From Methylomonas sp. 11b (lineage in GTDB: Bacteria; Pseudomonadota; Gammaproteobacteria; Methylococcales; Methylomonadaceae), in contig NZ_KI911557.1 of assembly GCF_000515215.1 (NCBI RefSeq), positions 620,001 to 684,000 of the forward strand: DNA of 64,000 bases, read 5' to 3'. Each line of letters opens with the position of its first letter. The first letter of the stretch is position 1. Positions 8,635-15,924 of the stretch are shown one piece after another. The notes beneath the pieces are model-generated. The model did no database searches. It saw only the letters and a program-made list of their open reading frames with translations, and was not told the DNA's origin. The position numbers and the translations under genes were made by a program.

Positions 8635-9045
8635 GTGAAGCACTATAAAACATTAGCATTCTTCGTCGCTTTAACGCTGGGCGCTGGCTGCGCATCCAGC
8701 AATAAAGCACCCGCGCAAGCAGGCGCGCCAGCGGCTCAGTCCAGTACCGCGCCGGACTCGCGAATTGACGGTAACTTCCCCGCCAATAGCCCGTTCGCCA
8801 AACTCAAACTGGGCATGACCCAGGGCCAGGTTCATGAAATTCTCGGCCAACCCACCGACACCAAGTCTTACCAAACCGGCAAAGCCTGGATTCCGTTTTA
8901 TTTTGGTCCGGACGTGATGCGCACCGATGAGTTTTACAAAGGTGTGGGCATCATTACTTACACCGGTGCCGGTATCGGTGGCGTGCACTGGACTGTTTAC
9001 CGCGCCATTTACAACGCTGCGGAAGACGGTTATCCAAACGACTAA
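8635..9045 (+). CDS. Small lipoprotein with BamE/SmpA-like domain
   Basis: 136 residues starting at GTG 8635 with GGAAGG about 9 nt upstream. The N-terminus is a lipoprotein signal with lipobox L-G-A-G-C, followed by an Ala/Pro/Ser-rich linker. The C-terminal half has the SmpA/OmlA pattern FAKLKLGMTQGQVHEILGQP. It should sit in the outer membrane or at the periplasmic face. It lies between the aryl-polyene-type synthase genes and a halogenase-family flavoenzyme, so it may belong to the export side of the pathway. A general envelope role is equally possible. Confidence 0.75.
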   Translation: MKHYKTLAFFVALTLGAGCASSNKAPAQAGAPAAQSSTAPDSRIDGNFPANSPFAKLKLGMTQGQVHEILGQPTDTKSYQTGKAWIPFYFGPDVMRTDEFYKGVGIITYTGAGIGGVHWTVYRAIYNAAEDGYPND

Positions 9046-9062
9046 TCCATCAATCTTTAAAG

Positions 9063-10268
9063 ATGATAAACAACAAGCAAAACAGTTTTGACCATGATGT
9101 GGTGGTGGTCGGTGGCGGCCCGGCCGGCTCGACGGCTGCGACCTTGCTGGCGCAATATGGTCATAAGGTTTTGCTGCTGGAGAGCGGCAAACATCCGCGC
9201 TTTCATATTGGCGAATCCATGCTGCCGTTCAGTGAGCCCATTATTCAGCGTTTGGGCGTAGATTGGAGTACCGGCAATCTATCGAAAAACGGCGCGGTAT
9301 TTATGGACGAAGCTACCGAACAACGTATGTATTTCCCGCTGAGCGTACACCGCAAAACCTATCAAATAGAGCGCGCACCGTTTGACCAAATGCTGTTTGA
9401 AAACGCCGCGAAACACGGTGTCGAAACCCATCAGCAAGAAAAAGTATTGGATGTTTCCTGTCAAGCGGACGACGTCAGCATTGTGTCTGATAAAAGCCGA
9501 TACCGCTGCCGCTATCTGATCGACGCCACCGGACGTAGCGCGCTGATGGGCCGAAAAGACAAAGGCATCAAACGGATCGAAAATTTGGGTAAGTTTGCGG
9601 TATACACCCACTTCGAGAACATTCAACCGGGCGAGGAGGCCGATGAATTGTTCCGTTCCGGCAATATATACGTGCCGGTCGTGGACATCGGCTGGATCTG
9701 GATCATTCCGCTGGCCGAGCGGCGCCTCAGTGTGGGCTTGGTAGTACAGAAAGCGCGTCCCAAGGACTGCGATGCGGAAGAATTGTTGCGCCGTTATCTG
9801 GCGGCCTCGCCGCTCCTGAGTCGTTTAACAACAGGAGCGGAGCAATTCGCGCCGGTAAGGGTCGAAGCGGATTTCAGTTACACCAACCAAAGCCGCTACG
9901 GTGTTCGCTATGCCTGCTGCGGCGATGCGGCCGGCTTCCTCGATCCGGTGTTTTCGTCCGGTGTATTTTTGGCGCTCACCGGCGCCGCCCGCGTTGCCGA
10001 CCGCGTCCATTTCGGGCTTACCGAAGGATGGGAAGCCGACCCCGAGTTGCACGCGGAGGATGACTACCATTATTTGCTAGGCTTCAACACCATGCGCCTG
10101 TTTGTAGAACGCTTTTATCATTCCAACATAGTCCATAACTTATTTTTCGAAGCTGACCGCGCGCCCGAACTGAAAGCTCAGATTGCCCAATTGTTGGCTG
10201 GCGACTTATGGGTCGACGACAACAAGTTGCAACAAAGCCTGCTCGCTGGTCGCCGCAGCATAAGTTAG
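9063..10268 (+). CDS. FAD-dependent oxidoreductase of the flavin-halogenase family, copy 1
   Basis: 401 residues with an N-terminal FAD motif (V-V-G-G-G-P-A-G-S-T-A-A), then FHIGESMLP near residues 47-56. Near residues 210-216 is G-W-I-W-I-I-P, which fits the WxWxIP signature that separates flavin-dependent halogenases from monooxygenases. GDAAGFLDPVFSSGVFLAL closes the FAD domain. Members occur in aryl polyene, flexirubin and xanthomonadin clusters, where they may halogenate or hydroxylate the aryl head. The chemistry here is inferred. The paralogue at 40381-41607 keeps the same motifs. Confidence 0.8.
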   Translation: MINNKQNSFDHDVVVVGGGPAGSTAATLLAQYGHKVLLLESGKHPRFHIGESMLPFSEPIIQRLGVDWSTGNLSKNGAVFMDEATEQRMYFPLSVHRKTYQIERAPFDQMLFENAAKHGVETHQQEKVLDVSCQADDVSIVSDKSRYRCRYLIDATGRSALMGRKDKGIKRIENLGKFAVYTHFENIQPGEEADELFRSGNIYVPVVDIGWIWIIPLAERRLSVGLVVQKARPKDCDAEELLRRYLAASPLLSRLTTGAEQFAPVRVEADFSYTNQSRYGVRYACCGDAAGFLDPVFSSGVFLALTGAARVADRVHFGLTEGWEADPELHAEDDYHYLLGFNTMRLFVERFYHSNIVHNLFFEADRAPELKAQIAQLLAGDLWVDDNKLQQSLLAGRRSIS

Positions 10269-10497
10269 TTTTTTCAGAAATTTCCAATCTTTGCCGGCTA
10301 AGCAGCGTTTTTACTTTTCCACACCTTTTTGGTCAACAGTCACAACAGCGAATTTAAATCGGCGCTGTTAATGAAATGCCAAACATTGCGGAGAAATAGG
10401 CATATCCAAAACCCGGCCAGCCAGCTGTCCACGTCACCGACATGCACGGTTTTTAGGCTGTGCTAGTCTTTAGGGCTTTCAACTGAGATGAATCACT

Positions 10498-11343
10498 ATG
10501 AGCGTTAATCAATCTTCGTTGTGGCCAACGCTACTCAGCCTGCTGGCGGTGGTCGTTTTCGGCTTACCGATCATTTATACCGTTTTGTGCCACCCAATCA
10601 GCCGCATGGCATCACCCAATCCCTTATACAAGGAATTGTCCAAGAACGCTTTTATGGTAATGTCCGCTAAAGTCGATTTGGCAGCCGGACGCTTGATCAG
10701 CTTTAACGATGCTGCCGGCAAACTGCAGATCAGCAGAATCGTCGGTATGCCCGGCGATGAAATCGGTTTTACGGCGGGCGTATTGTCGGTTAACGGCAAA
10801 CCGGCCGCTGAATATCCGCGGAATACATTGCTCAACGCGACGTTAATCGTGCCGCAACAAGCCGTTTTCTATTTCCCGGATTTTATTCCGGACGCTGCGG
10901 AGTCCAAGAATCCCGGGACATTGGCAAACCATCTATTGGCGCAAAGCAACATAAATGCAAGCGTGCTTTATGTCTTCGATCAAGCGACGTCGGCAGCCCA
11001 GCACCCGGAACTATTCGTTTACGGTTCGGCTTTGATCGTGCTCTATGGCCTGGTATTTTTCGGATTGGGCAAGCGTAAGGACCGTATTGTTAAACCGGTT
11101 TATCACCTGGCGCGGATTAGCGTTGGTTTGAATTTTGCCATCTGGTTATTACTCGGGGTCTTAGGCATATCCTTTGGTTATAAAGCCGTCATGCCGGCCA
11201 TTTATTATGCGTTTGTTTCCTGGTTGACGTTTTTTGGTTTATCTGTTGCCGCAGCGGGCACGACACTGGTGGCGATTGTGATATTCGCGGTGTTGGCGCT
11301 ATTTTCCGATACCGAATTCGCGGCCAAGCGCATTAACCCATAG
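10498..11343 (+). CDS. Membrane protein with a degenerate signal-peptidase-I-like domain
   Basis: 281 residues. An N-terminal helix (about 12-30) is followed by a periplasmic region that contains I-S-R-I-V-G-M-P-G-D-E-I and then V-L-S-V-N-G-K-P, which match boxes D/E of signal peptidase I (KRVVGLPGD and the following NG strand). The catalytic Lys is replaced (S-R), and no S-M-x-P-T serine box is visible where AFMVMSAKVDLAAGRLISF stands. Three more helices follow around 175-195, 200-225 and 235-262. So it is probably a non-catalytic relative with an added membrane domain. I know no function for it. It stands alone between the polyene block and the MoxR operon. Confidence 0.6.
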   Translation: MSVNQSSLWPTLLSLLAVVVFGLPIIYTVLCHPISRMASPNPLYKELSKNAFMVMSAKVDLAAGRLISFNDAAGKLQISRIVGMPGDEIGFTAGVLSVNGKPAAEYPRNTLLNATLIVPQQAVFYFPDFIPDAAESKNPGTLANHLLAQSNINASVLYVFDQATSAAQHPELFVYGSALIVLYGLVFFGLGKRKDRIVKPVYHLARISVGLNFAIWLLLGVLGISFGYKAVMPAIYYAFVSWLTFFGLSVAAAGTTLVAIVIFAVLALFSDTEFAAKRINP

Positions 11344-11426
11344 CCTGGAATGACAAACGGCCAGGCTCTGCTAAGCTTGGCTCTCTAATTTCCCGCCCAT
11401 ATCTTTAATAGGACAATCCTGAGCTA

Positions 11427-12353
11427 ATGGATGCCATGCTTTCTTTAATCGAAAACGTCGAAAAAGTCATTATCGGTAAACGGCCGGTCATCGAATTGGC
11501 CGTGGTGGCGATGCTGTGCCGCGGCCATGTGTTGCTGGAGGATGTGCCCGGCACCGGTAAGACGATGTTGGCCAGGGCATTAGCCCGTTCCGTGGCGGTG
11601 GATATGAAACGCCTGCAATGCACCTCGGATTTATTACCGTCGGACATTACCGGCGTCGCCATCTACAATCAAAAAACCGCCGATTTTGAATTCCGGCCGG
11701 GGCCGGTATTTACCCATTTACTACTGGCCGACGAAATCAACCGGGCCACGCCGCGCGCTCAATCGGCGCTGTTGGAATGCATGGAAGAGTTTCATGTCAG
11801 CGTGGACGGGCATACACATGAACTTCCCAAACTGTTCATGGTGCTGGCTACCCAGAACCCGATCGATATGGCAGGCACCCACGCCTTGCCGGAAGCCCAA
11901 CTGGACCGGTTTTTCATGCGCTTGCGCATGGAGTACCCCAGTATCGAACAAGAAATGCGGATATTGGCAGCACAAACCCAGACTCATCCCATCGACAGCT
12001 TGCCGGCCGTCACGTCCGAAGCCGATATTCTGGCGGCGCGGGCTCAGGTCAAGGCGGTGCATATTAGTATGGACGTGGCTAAGTATATGGTCGGCATCAG
12101 CGCCGCCAGCCGCCTGCACAGCGATTTGCGATTGGGGATCAGCCCGCGCGGTACCTTGGCTCTGGCGCGCGGTGCGCAAGGCTTGGCTTATTTACGCGGT
12201 CGGGATTTCGTGTCGCCGGATTTGGTGAAAAGCATCGCGCCGGCCATTTTGGAACACCGCCTGATCGTCAAACCGCAGGCTGCGGTACTGGGGCGCAATG
12301 CCGGCGAGATTCTCGCGGAAATTCTCGACCGGCTGCCACCGCCGGTAGTTTGA
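11427..12353 (+). CDS. MoxR-family AAA+ ATPase
   Basis: 308 residues with Walker A (D-V-P-G-T-G-K-T near residues 40-47), Walker B and extension (LLADEINRATPRAQSALLECM), sensor 1 (LATQNPIDMAGTHALPEAQ) and an arginine-containing lid. MoxR ATPases act as chaperones for metal-cofactor or envelope proteins and are usually encoded with DUF58 partners, as here. The operon continues into the DUF58 gene after 13 bp and the DUF4129-type membrane protein. A role in methanol dehydrogenase maturation is known for the founding member, but no dehydrogenase gene lies nearby. Confidence 0.9.
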   Translation: MDAMLSLIENVEKVIIGKRPVIELAVVAMLCRGHVLLEDVPGTGKTMLARALARSVAVDMKRLQCTSDLLPSDITGVAIYNQKTADFEFRPGPVFTHLLLADEINRATPRAQSALLECMEEFHVSVDGHTHELPKLFMVLATQNPIDMAGTHALPEAQLDRFFMRLRMEYPSIEQEMRILAAQTQTHPIDSLPAVTSEADILAARAQVKAVHISMDVAKYMVGISAASRLHSDLRLGISPRGTLALARGAQGLAYLRGRDFVSPDLVKSIAPAILEHRLIVKPQAAVLGRNAGEILAEILDRLPPPVV

Positions 12354-12366
12354 TCGCTAGACCGCA

Positions 12367-13623
12367 ATGGCGCTGAGGCTGAAATTTTTAATCTTGTGCG
12401 GCTTTACGCTGGCCGCGTATTTGGCAGCGATCAGCCGCGAGCAGAGTCTGCCATGGCTGATCGCCGCATTGCTCAGCGCCGCCTTATTGACCGGCATGCT
12501 CTGGCCGCGTTGGTTGCTTCAACGTTTGTCGGTGCGGCGGATCGGGCCGCAACGGGCGCTGGAAGGCGAAACCATTGTGTTTCGGGTCGACGTACAAAAT
12601 CGCGGCTGGCTGCCGCGCTTCATGGTGGAGTTGGTCGACCACTTACCGTTCGTCGGTGCCGCAGAACAAGGCGCCAGCGACGGTGACAAATTGCTGGGCA
12701 GCGTCGCTTACGTGCCGGGCCGCGGCGCGCGTAGTTTCGACGTCCCCTTGCTGTGCGAAAAGCGCGGTTTTTATAAACTGGGGCCGATGGGCTTGGCGTC
12801 CAGCTTTCCGTTGGGCTTGGCGGAGTCGCGCAGCCGCGCTGATCGTTCCCTGCAAACCCTGACCATTTACCCGATGGTATTTCCTATCCTATCGCTGCCG
12901 CTGTTCGGCGCGCCCAGCCAGATTCACCGAGGTGGTTATTGTTTGCCGGAGGGCGCCGGTGCTGCTGAGTTTTCCGGCCTGCGCGAATACCGGCGGGGCG
13001 ACAATCCTCGGCATATTCATTGGCCGACCACGGCACGCTTGAATGAGTTGATGGTCAAGGAGTTCGAACCCCTGGCGTCAGCCTGCATCTGCATCCCCTT
13101 GGATTTAGCCAAGGATGCCAATATCGGCCGCGGCAAGCACAGCACCCTGGAATACGCGATACGCATTGCCGCCTCCGTGGCGGCTTATGCCTGTGGCCAG
13201 AACATGCACAGCCGCGTGTTGGCTAATGCCGCGCAGCCGTTGCGGATTCTGTCCGGTAAGGGCGATTTTCATTATCAAACCATTCTTGACGCGCTGGCAG
13301 TCGCAGAGGCAGACGGCAACACGCCGTATGCCAAATTGCTGACCGAGATTGCGTTGAATTGCATCCGCGGCGAAACGGTATTGCTGTTATTGGCGGAGCC
13401 GCCCCAACGCAATGCCGAAACCCTGCAGGCGCTGGCTTTGCTGCGGGCCAAGGGCGTGTATTTGTTCGCGGTATTGTTTGAACGTGACAGTTTCCTAAAC
13501 GCCGCCAGTGTGTCCCGTCGCGACAACGGCAACCGGACATTGAGCGCCGGTTTGTTGGAATTGAGCGCGCATTGCGTCACGGTAAGGCGAGGCGACAACT
13601 TAACGGAGCTGTTTAACCGATGA
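12367..13623 (+). CDS. DUF58 (VWA-like) membrane protein
   Basis: 418 residues. Two N-terminal helices (about 5-50) are followed by a beta-rich domain with KRGFYKLGPMGLASSFPLGL, then the DUF58 signature L-R-E-Y-R-R-G-D-N-P-R-H-I-H-W near residues 205-220 and KEFEPLASACICIPLDL. The C-terminal part is VWA-like. It is the usual partner of MoxR ATPases. The 13-bp gap from moxR and the 4-bp overlap with the next gene indicate one operon. Confidence 0.88.
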   Translation: MALRLKFLILCGFTLAAYLAAISREQSLPWLIAALLSAALLTGMLWPRWLLQRLSVRRIGPQRALEGETIVFRVDVQNRGWLPRFMVELVDHLPFVGAAEQGASDGDKLLGSVAYVPGRGARSFDVPLLCEKRGFYKLGPMGLASSFPLGLAESRSRADRSLQTLTIYPMVFPILSLPLFGAPSQIHRGGYCLPEGAGAAEFSGLREYRRGDNPRHIHWPTTARLNELMVKEFEPLASACICIPLDLAKDANIGRGKHSTLEYAIRIAASVAAYACGQNMHSRVLANAAQPLRILSGKGDFHYQTILDALAVAEADGNTPYAKLLTEIALNCIRGETVLLLLAEPPQRNAETLQALALLRAKGVYLFAVLFERDSFLNAASVSRRDNGNRTLSAGLLELSAHCVTVRRGDNLTELFNR

Positions 13624-14975
13624 CCGCATCGCCGCTGAGTTTTCCAGTCTATGTAGGATTGTTTCTAGCACAATGGCTGGCCGTTGCCTGCAATGCGTTT
13701 TTGGATATCCAATACGGCAGCTTTGCGCGGGAAATGCTGTTCTGGGCTATCGTCTTCGGTGGTACGTCCATTGTCGGTTGGCGGCAAAGCCACTGGCTTT
13801 CGGGAGCGGGTAAGGTGTGGCAAAAGGCGGTGTTGTTTATCGGTTTTTTACTGTTCGTATTGGTATTTATGCCGATTTGGGGGATGCCGCGCGCCGGTTT
13901 GTATCTGTTGGCGATGTTGCAGGCTTCCTACAATTGCGTCACCGCCGGCCGGCGTGAGATGAATCTTGGTCTGTTGGTGTCGTTGGCGATCGTGTTGTTC
14001 GCCGCCTCGCATTACCGCGCCGACTGGACCATGTTGTTTTATCTGGCCCCTTATATTGTGGCGGTGGTGTTTTGTCTGGTTGCCGAGCAAGTCCAGCGGC
14101 GCGGCGCGGACTTGCAGCGGTCCAGTCTTGGCCGGCCCAGCAGCCAAGGGCAGGGCGCGGCCATTTTGGCGGCCACCGCCGCCATCGTGCTCATCGGTGG
14201 CGGGCTTTATCTGATCACGCCACAAATCAACTGGCCTTATCTGGAGTGGCGTTTCGGCCAGGTCAGCTTGCAAAATCCCGGCGGCGATATCGAACAAGCC
14301 GGCAGCGGCGGCCAAACCGATTCCGGTCAGCCAGCCGAAAAAGCGGGTGGCGAGCAACAACAAGCGTCGGGTGGAGGCGAGGGGGACAGCAGCCGTTGGC
14401 CGAGCCCGGCGGACATGCGTGCCGCCGCTAAGCGAGTCCATATGCCGGCCTGGCAAGCGGCGGCAATCAACCGCATTGCCGACCTTAGCGAATCGGCACA
14501 ACAGGCTTTGGTACCCGCCGTTGCGGTGTTTTTCGATTGGTGGGAATGGCTAAAACAATGGTTGCGCGAGCATTGGCTGGCGGCCATATTGGGTTTGCTG
14601 GCTGTAATTCTGTTGGCGATTTTGCTGGCTTTCGGGGCTTTGTTGCGGGAAATTCCGTGGGTGATTTGGCTGATAAGCCAATGGGATTACCTGCGTTTGG
14701 GAGTGATCGGCCACCATGCCGGCGGCGAAACCGCCGCCCGCCAGTATTACCGGGCGATGTCGCGCTTGTGTGCGTTGCACGATGTGCCTCGCGCCGACAC
14801 CGCCAATACCCGTGAATATCTGGCGCAAATCAGCCGTAGGCATCGCGATGCGCGGCGCAGCGCCGCGGAATTTACCGGTTTGTTCGAAGCGGCCCGTTAC
14901 GGCGACAAACCGTTAGCTGACGCGCATATTCGGCGCATGCGGCAGTTGTACCGTGCTATTTATCGTCAACTTTAA
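13620..14975 (+). CDS. Multi-span membrane protein with DUF4129-like C-terminus
   Basis: 451 residues. The first 200 hold about six hydrophobic segments. A Gly/Gln/Ser-rich low-complexity linker lies at about 220-260 (GGQTDSGQPAEKAGG), one strong helix near 315-345, and a C-terminal domain (QYYRAMSRLCALHDVPRADT...EFTGLFEAARYGDKP) that fits the DUF4129 domain. In MoxR-DUF58 operons the third gene is usually a transglutaminase-like membrane protein. Here the transglutaminase core (Cys-His-Asp) is missing and only the membrane part and DUF4129 tail remain. The function is unknown. Confidence 0.7.
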   Translation: MTASPLSFPVYVGLFLAQWLAVACNAFLDIQYGSFAREMLFWAIVFGGTSIVGWRQSHWLSGAGKVWQKAVLFIGFLLFVLVFMPIWGMPRAGLYLLAMLQASYNCVTAGRREMNLGLLVSLAIVLFAASHYRADWTMLFYLAPYIVAVVFCLVAEQVQRRGADLQRSSLGRPSSQGQGAAILAATAAIVLIGGGLYLITPQINWPYLEWRFGQVSLQNPGGDIEQAGSGGQTDSGQPAEKAGGEQQQASGGGEGDSSRWPSPADMRAAAKRVHMPAWQAAAINRIADLSESAQQALVPAVAVFFDWWEWLKQWLREHWLAAILGLLAVILLAILLAFGALLREIPWVIWLISQWDYLRLGVIGHHAGGETAARQYYRAMSRLCALHDVPRADTANTREYLAQISRRHRDARRSAAEFTGLFEAARYGDKPLADAHIRRMRQLYRAIYRQL

Positions 14976-15446
14976 TGCAGCCAGTGCCATTGATCGTGTT
15001 CCGAGCGGTCTATGCCTTGTTCGTAGACATAATTGCGGCAGTCGATTTGCCGGTCGCGCAGCTTTTCTTTGACGTGCGCGCCGGACACTTGCAAGGCCGG
15101 GATGCGATCTATCGCATCGATTGCCAGACTAAAGCGGTAATTTTCGTTTTGAATCGCCAGTTCCAGCGGGGTGTTAATACTGCCTTTTTCCTTGTAGCCG
15201 CGCACGTGCAAAGTTGAACATCACCGGTCTATCGACGGTAAACAAGCTATCAAAATCCCGATCCGACAGGCCGTGCGGATACTCGTTGGCGGGCACCAAT
15301 TTGTAGAGATCGACCACGTTGATCAAGCGAATTTACAGTTGTGGAAAGTGCTCCCGCAGCAATACCAACGCCCCCAATGCTTCCTTGGTCGGAATGTCGC
15401 CGTACTGTTCGGCACCGTCGTCGTTGCTGGCCCATTCCAGAATATG
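14972..15446 (-). pseudogene. Decayed phosphoketolase, C-terminal remnant
   Basis: Read on the minus strand, the fragments line up with the C-terminal fifth of D-xylulose-5-phosphate/fructose-6-phosphate phosphoketolase. They run HILEWASNDDG, then DIPTKEALGALVLLREHFPQL, an internal stop (TAA near 15333-15335), [38 protein letters not shown], then a frame change with about 20 residues missing near 15215, and [10 protein letters not shown] ending in KEKLRDRQIDCRNYVYEQG. The rest of the gene, about 600 codons, is absent. Phosphoketolase splits xylulose-5-P to acetyl-P in methanotrophs that use the RuMP cycle. The remnant overlaps the DUF4129 gene end by 4 bp. Confidence 0.82.
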
Positions 15447-15650
15447 GCAACGAGCTTGTGTATGACCAATTCAGAAATGTTTTATCCACCCTCAATATCG
15501 AGCGGATACAAATTTATGCAAATGAACGATTAGCCGAAAGAGCGTAACTAGGATGCTTGTTATAATTTGACATAATATACATTATGCGAATTATGTGCTC
15601 TCTATAACTATTCCTTAAACTAATACTGTCGTACCTTTGGGATCATGTGC

Positions 15651-15682
15651 TATATTGCAACTTAATGAGAACAATTATTAAT
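15651..15682 (+). promoter_or_regulatory. feo promoter with Fur-box-like operator
   Basis: An extended -10 (TGC then TATATT at 15651-15656) is followed at 15662-15680 by TTAATGAGAACAATTATTA. By eye that matches the central 16 positions of the Fur consensus at 12. The box would cover the start of transcription, so iron-bound Fur would block feoABC. A second possible -35 (TTGACA) lies at 15567-15572. Confidence 0.5.
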
Positions 15683-15690
15683 TAGCTTGC

Positions 15691-15924
15691 ATGTCGACAT
15701 ATCTTAAAACGCTGGCGACTGGCGATACAGGCCGTATAGTTGGATTCGATCAATCAGGTGGCGTTTATCGCAAGAAGTTGTTGGCTATGGGTTTAACACC
15801 TGGCACCGAATTCACCATTACTCGTTTTGCACCGATGGGCGATCCGGTTGAAATCAAAATTCGCGGTTTTTCATTGTCGCTGCGTAAAAACGAGGCGTCG
15901 GTCTTACTTATAGAAAAAGTATGA
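15691..15924 (+). CDS. feoA: Ferrous iron transport protein A
   Basis: 77 residues of the SH3-like FeoA fold, with GDTGRIVGFDQSGG near the start, then KKLLAMGLTPGTEFTITRFA and PVEIKIRGFSLSLRKNEA, all typical of the family. It is a small cytoplasmic partner of the FeoB transporter. It is first in feoABC and its stop overlaps the feoB start by 4 bp. A Fur-like site precedes it, in line with repression by iron. Confidence 0.93.
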   Translation: MSTYLKTLATGDTGRIVGFDQSGGVYRKKLLAMGLTPGTEFTITRFAPMGDPVEIKIRGFSLSLRKNEASVLLIEKV

